NCBI GenBank assembly: GCA_021234155.1
Contig: JAJEKV010000047.1
Span: forward strand, 6,847,071 to 6,911,070
DNA length: 64,000 nucleotides
Source: Isoetes taiwanensis
Taxonomy: Eukaryota > Streptophyta > Lycopodiopsida > Isoetales > Isoetaceae
Reading direction: 5' to 3'
Shown here: positions 56,161-64,000 of the stretch, in pieces
Layout of the letters: each line of letters starts with the position of its first letter
Numbering within the stretch: position 1 is the first letter of the stretch
The notes under the pieces: model-generated
The model's input: the letters and a program-made list of their open reading frames with translations, nothing else
Database searches by the model: none
What the model was told of the DNA's origin: nothing
Made by a program: the position numbers and the translations under genes

Positions 56161-59040
56161 GGTCTAGTTGGATGGTGCCATCACGAGTCAGCATTCATTG
56201 GGATCATGTCTGGCTTGGTGACCACAGGGTTCAACATGTAATTGACTTCTGTAATTTTAATTTTTCTTTCAGCCAGGTCGATTTATGCACTTCTTTGCTT
56301 TTTTGCATTTCCTTGATCATTTTCTATCATGTTTGTATTGATCAGCACAAGTTATTTGTCTCTTTTTTATTTAATTGCACTGGATCTAATTGGTGATTGC
56401 TTTGGCACAGGTAGGGGAGTAAGATGTTCTAGTGTATTGTATGTGATAGCCCTTGTCCACCATCTCCAATGATACGGTTCTTGCATTTTCTTTGCTCATA
56501 AGCATTTCCTTAGATGCACTGCTAGGAGTTGGTAGTTGAGTTAGTTCTTTTCATGAAGCTTTTTAGTTTTATTGTCGAGGCATTTAGGTTCCATAATTCT
56601 TGTCTTCACCGTCGGGAATTTTGTCTGTTACATTACCCCATTGTTTTATGCCACAATTGGCCCGATCTTATGAGCTGCTTACAGATTTAAGGGTCAGTTT
56701 TTGGGTTAAGACAATGTAGGTTTTTCCATCGTCGGTCTATTAGTACGATTTGTGATGGTTGCTGACATTCATTTTTTGCAGAGGTTGTATATGTCTGTGG
56801 TGTTGGCTATAGTTATTTGATCCATTTCATATATAGACTTTGGTGGATCCCATTTTGCATTGCATGGATGTTCATTATAGTTGTTCCTTGTCATTGTACG
56901 ACTGCAAAGCCACGTATCCCATCGTTTCCATTGTCTCATTGATTTCATGGGTTCCACTACATTTATTTGCTCCCTTTATTGTGTGTTGCACAATACTTCC
57001 TTGAGTTCCAGTACATTTGTCCCATTTAAGTGCCATGAAACTCTTGGCCTTTGCTCTAATAATGTTCCCTTGTCTTGTTTCATCCTAATAGCTGTTGCTG
57101 TCCTAGTTGTGCTCCATTAGCTTCTGTAGTTCTTGTTACCCCACTCTGCTTGTCTAAGTGGCTCCATCTGTCTGACTATTTCTTGGCATTCTTTCTCGTG
57201 GAATTTTTAGTTTAGTTTGTTCACTTGTTCAATTGTGAGAATTGTTCCTCTTATCCTTCCAAGTCAACAGCAGTTTCCTATGCCCCCCCCCCCCTCCCAC
57301 ACTTTCCCCGGCCCAAGTTTTTCATTTTTTGGGTACTTTCTTTCATGTCTAGTTGGTTTGCAGCCCATTGACTTTCTGGACATAGATCTCAGATCTTCAG
57401 TGTTGGATATGGGTGCATTTTTTTGTGCCTTTGTTCATCTTAGTCTCGGCTTCTTGTTGGTTTGCATGGTCCCTTAGTGCCATTACAAATGTTGATCCCT
57501 GTAGTTCCTCTAGTTTTGTTCTAGTTATTCATTTAGTTTGGGGTTGTTCATCAAGCTGTTCTCTTGAGGTTGTAGTCCTTCGGTGTCATCTCCTAACTAT
57601 GCAAAATAGTCTCATTTAATTTCCTTGGATTCTTTTTTCCAGTTTCCATAGTTCTGTCCTCCTATAGGTTACTTTGGTCCACTCCTCGAGTTTGCATTAT
57701 TAGTCTTAGGGTCACTGATTTGAGTCTTCTTGTTCCTATGGATTATGTGTTGCTTGCTTGAACATTCGCTTGGTTCCATTATGGATGTATATTATATGTT
57801 GGGTATTAGTCCTTATTTTTGTAGTGTTTGTCATTATGGTATCGCCATAGTTTCTTGGTACATTGATTCTTAAGCCTTGGTTTCAGGTGCTCTTTGTTGC
57901 AGTCATAGTTTGCTGATTGTGTTCAATTTTTGTGTTTTCTTGGCTTTACGCATCCCATTTGCCTCATGGTTATTGATCTCTCTTATTTGTTAGTCGTGGT
58001 TGGTTCACATCTTCTTCATGAAGTTCGATATCATCATGTCTCTATCTGCTCCTCCCACTATTCCTTGTTAGGTTTTGCATTTGATGGCCAGCTTTTCACC
58101 TTCAATCTTCTCACCTTTTATCTTGCTTCAGCTCTCTTCAGATTTACCAATTACATTCTGCAGTTGTTTCATCTTTGGTATGCCCAGGGTATTTGTTGCT
58201 CCTTGTATATTAGCGACATCCTTGTTTCTTTGTCGTCTTCTACTGGAGTCACTTCAGTTCCAAGTCATCATCACATAATTCTCTTAGGTTCATAGTTGAT
58301 TCTCATGGTGGATCATGTTGTATTTTTGCTGCCAAGAAGTCCCATGTCCTATCACTGTGTTCTGGCTTGCTTTCTGCCATCTTTGGGATACTCCTTTCCG
58401 TCTTTCTCCCCTAGCACATCATGAATTGTTCCCTTTGGCAAACCATTGTCTTTAAATGTGCTTGTAAGTTTCTTACAATTTTGCTAGTGTTATGCATTCC
58501 AATATGTTGTCATCTTTTCAAATTGAGCTCCTTTTCTATCCTGCCTTCCACATCTTGGCGTCGACCCCACTCTAGTCACCACAATTGCATCGTCCTCCTA
58601 TGTTCTCAATCACCTCCTCTTTGCATTGCCTTTTTTGGATAGTCTTTTTATTCCTCCGAGCAAATGAAGTTGGATCTAATTTGGTTATCATTTATCCTGG
58701 CTCAAAAAACCACCTTCAACGCCTTTTTTCTGTTGAATATTCATTCATCTTTGACTTCCTGTTTAGACTTTGCTTGTCACCATTTGCTGACCTCCTTCAT
58801 ACTTGTTTATAGTGTCAGAATGTCACGACACTACTATAGAGGGGCGATACCACATTACATGCCTTCCACCAAGTTTCATGGCTTCGAACATCATTTATAT
58901 CCTTCAATATCATCCTGCTTGCTCTCTACTTGGCATTAGTTTCGGTCTTGGTGTGTGTCACAAGATGTGCCCTTCCTTCCAATGGTCTCCCATAGGCTCG
59001 GTCTGTGACTGAGTTTGAGAGAATTTCTCTTGTGTCAGAC
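56160..59040. other. A-poor, T/C-rich strand-asymmetric tract
   Basis: For about 2.9 kb the plus strand is visibly rich in T and C, with GTTCC, CTTGTT and CATTT words, and poor in A and in A runs. The change is fairly sharp near 56,160 and near 59,030. Overlapping plus-strand ORFs here are hydrophobic and Phe/Leu/Ser/Cys-rich because of this bias and show no family motif. A C run of 12 lies at 57,283. It may be an old retroelement or a tract shaped by strand-specific mutation. Confidence 0.5.
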
Positions 59041-59948
59041 GTTGATATTTATGCATAAGGATCTTTCCTTAGAATGCTATAGAGAAGAGAACCATCATTC
59101 TAGGGAAAGGGATGCCTAGAAATATTCTAGAGTGTGTGAGGAAACTATAAAGCTAGGAATACAAGAATATGTAGCACATGCCTTTTTTGGCTCATTCTCG
59201 ATAAAAAAAACTTCTGCCTGACACCCCTCCAAAAATTCAAGTGCCTGCCCAGCAAAAGAAAAACAGAAAAATTGAAAATATCATCCAGATTCTTCATGGT
59301 TAAAGCATGGGAAAAGTTTATGCTTGGAAATTCTTTAAAAAATAATCCTTGATAACCTAGTGTTCGGTGAAATATAAAAAAATAAAATTCAGAAAATCAA
59401 CAAGCATTCCTCTTCATAGCTCACTGTGCGGAAGAAACCTTATTTTTGTGTATCTTTTGGCGGGTCTGGCAGCCCCAACCATCTCGATTATTCTATCCAG
59501 AAGACCATGTATAATCTATGACAAATGAAAGCCTCATAAATAAAAAAGCACAAGATAGTGGCTATGAAACTCAAGTCAATTCAATAGTTTACCTCAAGAC
59601 CAGAAGGTGCACTGCATATAAAGCAGCAATGAGGCGTTCTTTTCTAGGCCTTGCCATCATCCAACAGTACTACATCTAATAGTTCAAATAGCTACAACAT
59701 AAAATACGTGCAATCAATCACCAAAATCAAGCATGCATAAGGCTGCAAATGCATATTCACATACAATGTTTGCACCTTGAGGGGTCGTGCATAATTTTTT
59801 TGTTATGGCCCATTGTCTTTCAAATTCTAGGAAGCAGACTTTTGCGCACCACCTAACAACCAAGAGGAACCATTATATTGGAACATAAGATAAACTAATG
59901 TGCTTTTAAAACATATCACACTCTACATATATGCACAACTGAAGGTTC
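59041..59948. other. No gene recognised
   Basis: AT-rich. No conserved signal. Confidence 0.35.
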
Positions 59949-60148
59949 AACAATTGCCCCATAATGTAGATGCTTGACTCTGCAATGCCATAGGTGTGTA
60001 GCGTTGACACAAATGCATCTAAAGTACTTCATATGACCCAAAACTTTTGAAACCAGAGTAGCAATTGCTCCATAACGTAGATGCTTGACTCTGCAATGCC
60101 ATGTGTAATATTGACACAAATGCATCTAAAGTACTCCATATGAGCCAG
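59949..60148. repeat. Tandem duplication, about 110-bp period
   Basis: CAATTGC(C/T)CCATAA(T/C)GTAGATGCTTGACTCTGCAATGCCAT and ACACAAATGCATCTAAAGTACT(T/C)CATATGA occur in both units. Confidence 0.8.
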
Positions 60149-60849
60149 TTTTTTGACTGAGATAAAAGCTTTCTTACCTCAAAATCACTACCTCGTGGAT
60201 CAGTCATAAAAACAATGGTTCTCCCATTGTTGTCATCCTTACCATCGAGAAATTCTCCTTGTGCGACACCAAACTTTCAAATAAAACAACCTCTTCTCTT
60301 ATCAATTTTGATTGCCCATTTTCCATTAACTTCCACCATTTTCCATTGCCTAGTGGCGTGACGTTAAAACTACTATCTATCTACCTAATACTCCCACTTC
60401 CACCTTCACTTTAAGTAAGCTGTTTTTGGGACATTCTAGATTTAAGGATTATATCATGATACAAATGAATTCTGCAATGTACACATACACATAAAAAGCT
60501 TCTAAATGGGAACGGCTTCGATAGCTTTTAATAAATCCTCCAAGAAGAATGGAGATGAGTGCACAAATAGATCAAATAGATCATCGAGAAGATGTGTACA
60601 CAAATGTAGCATGGATTTATTGTGCATAATTTGTAAACCAAAACCACCTATGCCTCTTCTGACACATTTAGCTCCTCCAAATCGATTATTTTGTAGCATA
60701 TATGGTCAACAAACTCTTCACGTGATGCCTTATATGGAAACATTTGGACACCATAGAGCATCTCATGAAAGGCTATCAACAATTTCTAACCAAAATATTG
60801 TTTCGTATGTGTTTTACATATAAGGTAATTTCTATTCTATTATATTCTA
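60149..60849. other. No gene recognised
   Basis: Short ORFs without motifs on both strands. Confidence 0.35.
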
Positions 60850-61062
60850 CTAGAAAAAGTGCCCAGCGTTGCTGGGCTTTTCGTTGGGATTAAATTTCAT
60901 GGTTTATAGCATGTAGTTGGACATTTCGTTGGGATTAAATTTAGAAAAAGTGCCCAGCGTTGCTGGGCTTTTCGTTGGGATTAAATTTCATGGTTTATAG
61001 CATGTAGTTGGACATTTCGTTGGGATTAAATTTCATGGTTTATAGCATGTAGTTGGACATAT
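60850..61062 (-). mobile_element. Helitron 3' terminus, duplicated in tandem
   Basis: On the minus strand a hairpin GCCCAGCAACGCTGGGC (60,861-60,877) is followed by ACTTTTT and CTAG (60,850-60,853), with T as the next base: the standard Helitron 3' end. A second identical hairpin at 60,952-60,968 lies 91 bp inside but has TTTCTAAATTT rather than CTAG next to it. Between and after them a 45-bp unit (TTTCGTTGGGATTAAATTTC...) is repeated. The element body would extend to higher coordinates. No 5' TC end or RepHel coding was found. Confidence 0.75.
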
Positions 61063-61089
61063 ATGGCCGTTCCTTAGTTCTGGGAAGGA

Positions 61090-61270
61090 TTTGTTGACGC
61101 GTTTGCTATTTGTCTACAAATATCTCCCATGTTGATATGTCCAGGAAATTCAATAGGGCCAGATTTGTATCTCCCATGTTGATATGTCCAGGAAATTCAA
61201 TAGGGCCAGATTTGTTGATGCGTTTGCTATTTGTCTACAAATATCTTCCATGTTGATATGTCTAGGGAGG
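61090..61270. repeat. Short tandem duplication array
   Basis: ATCTCCCATGTTGATATGTCCAGGAAATTCAATAGGGCCAGATTTGT is doubled, and the flanking GTTGA(C/T)GCGTTTGCTATTTGTCTACAAATATCT block occurs before and after. Confidence 0.75.
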
Positions 61271-61344
61271 GTCTGTAAATGGCTCTTTTGCCAAGCTCGA
61301 TGGAACCATGCAAGATAACCAATGCTTCGAAGAAGATATACCTT

Positions 61345-61450
61345 ATTATTGTTTGGTTCACAAATATTGTATACATGTTTGGTTCACAAATATTGTATAC
61401 ATGATTGCTCCCTTATTGTTGTTTGGTTCACAAATATTGTATACATGTTT
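61345..61450. repeat. 26-bp tandem repeat, three units
   Basis: GTTTGGTTCACAAATATTGTATACAT occurs at about 61,353, 61,379 and 61,419. Confidence 0.8.
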
Positions 61451-62389
61451 GCAAAGATGAGCGAAGCAATGCCAAGCATCAATTGTATGTCTATATTATA
61501 TGTCTGTCTACACTATAGTGTATTTGCCATTGGTCTGAGAGGAAAATGCAAATGCGTAACATTCTCTTTTGTCTACTTATTTAAACTATAGATATTCCTC
61601 ATCCTGGGTTAATCTCAGTAATTTTTTTTAAGTTTGGAATTGAGACATTTGCAATCACCTACTAAATGAAACAAAGAATAATAAAATGTCCAAGCCTAGT
61701 AGAGATCTTGTTGTGATTGTGGAATGAACACCCAGATTTATACTATATATTAACACAAGCAATATCAATCTGGATATTCCAACAAATGCAATGATTTGAA
61801 ATCCAGAATGAACACTGCCCAGTTATACTATTTTAAGAAATCACATTTCTATGGCAAATACTGATGGAACATTTTGAGAGCATCTTTTAAAATTTCACAT
61901 CTCTGATACATGCACAGAACTAAGGTCGCCACATATATATATCCCGTAGCTTGTAGCATGGAGCAGATGCGTTCCTAGATGTCTTCTGGCTTTCCAGAAG
62001 GAGAGCCCCAGTCTGACCAAGATGGTGAAGGCAATGACCATACAAAATTCTTGCAATTCCAATTGCTTTTATCTCGCTGTAATAAGATTGCTGTATGCGT
62101 ACCTGGGGATAGCGTGGTGCAAGGAGAAACTGGAGAGTCTAGGTGTTCCATCCCATCAATCAAAGGCAGACTGCATAGCCAACTTGATTTTTTGTATCCG
62201 GTGAAAGTCGACAATTTATTATTAGTATGAACATAATGTCTTCACAAGAGCCTCCTTAAAAATCTCAATTGCCAAAAACCAAAGGGAGAAACCCAATGGC
62301 TACCTTTGCAGTATTTACATCAAGCGGAAAAGCAGACTCTGCCTGTAGCCTTGCCTTTGAGATTTTTGGTACCTTCTGCAGCAATATTT
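61451..62389. other. No gene recognised
   Basis: AT-rich. No conserved frame, although part may be the 3' flank of the HMG-CoA reductase pseudogene. Confidence 0.35.
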
Positions 62390-63470
62390 CTACTTGAGCG
62401 ATTATACCTCATTGGCTTTTCACAAGCTGGCATGCAGCAAGAGCAGACATAAGAGAAAGTTCTCCAGCAAGAACTCCACCAGCCACCACCTTTGCCAAAG
62501 TTTGTGCATTCCTGCCAGGCATCTCATTATTAGACCCCTTCACTCCAAGCAAATCCAAACAAGCTGCTTGAGAAGCAAGTTGTGTGCCACCACCAACTGT
62601 GCCAACCTGTAAACATTTCATGCATAATGTTAGCGCGTAAAGTTGTACACTATCTTCTACGGGTCTTCTACACATTAGCATACAATAATCATGCAAATTC
62701 TTATGTTGACTGCAACCTAACATTACCTCGATTGATGGCATAGTAACAGAGATATGCAAGTCACGCCCACCATTTATTGCCTCCATAACAGTGATGCAGT
62801 GTGAGCTCTCAATGTTCTGAGCAGAATCTTGGCCAGTTGCTATAAAATGGCGATACAAATATTGGATGCATGTGCATTGAAACCACCAACTTATCTAGCC
62901 ATATACCAATCCAACAAGATTTTTAGCAGTGTTCAGCTCTACAAGAGCTGATACTGAAGTCTTCAAAATCTTGGTTACCACCTCTTCCTTTATGATAGCC
63001 TCACATACTACAGATTTACCTACCCTCAATCCAATTTATTGCTGTAGGCTTTTTATCTGCACAAAAGTTGCCTGCAAGAGAAGCATATCCATAAGCACAA
63101 CTGATAGCTAAGAAAAGCAAAATAAGAGATGCAAGTTTTCCCCGCTTTTAGAAGAAAAAAACACTGCTGTTTCAGAAGTGTTGACCCTAAGTTGTATGTA
63201 CACTTTCTCTTGTTTGAGTGCCTTGGTAAATACTCAAGTTTACATTCCACTCTACAACCAAGAATATAATTTGATTTTAGAAGGTCTTTTGCAACGTTTA
63301 GGTCTAACAGTTTAAAACTCAAAATAAATTATGCATGGAAACCATTTTGTCTCGCTCTTGACAAACTCAAAGCCGAAAGAATTACCAGAGATGCTGATAA
63401 CTTCCATGTCTGGAAACAGCTCCTGAAGATAGTCCAGCACATTCTGGACACCCTTGGATATTCTTTTCCT
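62390..63470 (-). pseudogene. HMGR: HMG-CoA reductase, 3' part, decayed but with introns
   Basis: Three exon pieces on the minus strand. Piece 1 (about 63,460-63,386): [20 protein letters not shown]. Piece 2 (63,071-62,727): [67 protein letters not shown] and [12 protein letters not shown]. Piece 3 (62,606-62,395): [20 protein letters not shown] and [19 protein letters not shown]. Introns with GT-AG borders remain, including the one before VGTVGGGT typical of plant genes, so this is not a retrocopy. A 2-bp deletion after IEGR, further frame changes around GGFNAHASN, and a 1-bp deletion in the SHM codons near 62,425 destroy it. The 5' half (membrane segments and first catalytic part) is not visible. 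The intact enzyme makes mevalonate in the ER membrane. Confidence 0.85.
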
Positions 63471-64000
63471 TCAAAATGTCCTAACCAAAGCATTTAGTGT
63501 GTGAATGACAATTGACTTCCATGGCCCATGGTTAGAACATCCAGGATTTTAAAGCTCACGTTTAAAAATTGTACTCCAAGAACTCTCATCATCTTTATTT
63601 GGATAGTTGCTTCTCTAGAAATATGTGAAATGCATAAATATGAACCAAAGCTAGCATTCAAGAGAGGCCTTCTCCAGAATTCTCTCTTAAGCCATATCAA
63701 ACTCTCAGGTTCTCTATATTTGAAGCATTAGGCTTGATAAAGAATGAAAAAACCTGAGAATACGAACTCTGCCAGAACAGCTTCGTATATATGAAGCCCC
63801 TTCTCTTTCATTTGAATACCCTCCATTTCCAGAAGTAATTTCAACTCGAAAAAGGCATAGGATAGAAGAAAATAAGGCACAGAGGGCGAAATGAGGGCTT
63901 TGTTCCGGCATGAAAATTTTAGACGTGCATTACATCAGCATGCAAAAGAAAAGAAGCAGAATCGTGCCAAAAGAAGAGTTTAGACTTGAGAAACCCACTT
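63471..64000. other. No gene recognised
   Basis: The sequence upstream of the HMGR pseudogene does not continue the family. No other signal seen. Confidence 0.35.

Noticed and set aside
57217-58939. Series of hydrophobic, Phe/Leu/Cys-rich plus-strand ORFs that might look like membrane proteins
   Set aside because: Explained by the T/C-rich composition; no conserved motif, no splice pattern, overlapping frames equally open.

Overview
This is nuclear DNA from a land plant. Evidence: a SOSEKI (DUF966) gene with plant-type introns; a U2 snRNA copy behind a plant upstream sequence element (USE) and TATA box; a fragment of plant mitochondrial 5S rRNA; plant-type HMG-CoA reductase and beta-tubulin pseudogenes; plant L1-type LINEs. 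The window is AT-rich and crowded with repeats. A seed-free plant (fern, lycophyte or bryophyte) is my guess; nothing here fixes the species.

Region 1-28,000 reads best as a nest of transposons. One L1-type LINE on the minus strand starts near 27,990 (ORF1, then an endonuclease-reverse transcriptase ORF2). It is broken inside ORF2 by a 14.85-kb DNA element (T2, 10,069-24,916) with inverted ends reading CCCGGGGGGTGCA, and its reverse-transcriptase half resumes at 10,068. A second element (T1, about 36-8,538, ends GGGTGYAAAATCG) abuts the other side of that LINE. T2 holds a multi-exon zinc-finger/transposase-like gene (18,304-24,403, minus), broken host-gene pieces (RRP41-like exosome subunit, a J-domain piece, a possible phospholipase A2-like piece), a tandemly duplicated exon and a 1-kb fold-back palindrome. 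T1 holds a decayed transposase-like gene of another family, a broken FCP1/NIF-type phosphatase and unrecognised coding remnants. A 239-bp element with T2-like ends and an exact 8-bp target duplication lies far away at 51,125-51,363 in a different LINE, and looks like a non-autonomous relative of T2.

Region 28,000-41,400 contains an intron-free beta-tubulin retropseudogene split by a short LINE 3' fragment, a long decayed LINE (33,799 to about 39,430, minus), a GATTC-rich minisatellite and small fold-back repeats.

Region 41,450-43,851 carries the only gene that looks intact: SOSEKI, five exons, 437 aa. Downstream are a retroposed sequence with poly(A) and a 14-bp target duplication (47,504-48,852), a Mutator-like miniature element (49,235-49,374), a U2 snRNA variant (49,828-50,012) directly abutting an inverted mitochondrial 5S rRNA fragment, and a LINE of a second family with a TTCTA-type tail (50,380-53,095).

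Region 53,100-64,000 is mostly non-coding: tandem repeats, a 2.9-kb A-poor strand-asymmetric tract, a Helitron 3' end duplicated in tandem (60,850), and a decayed HMG-CoA reductase gene (minus, 62,390-63,470).
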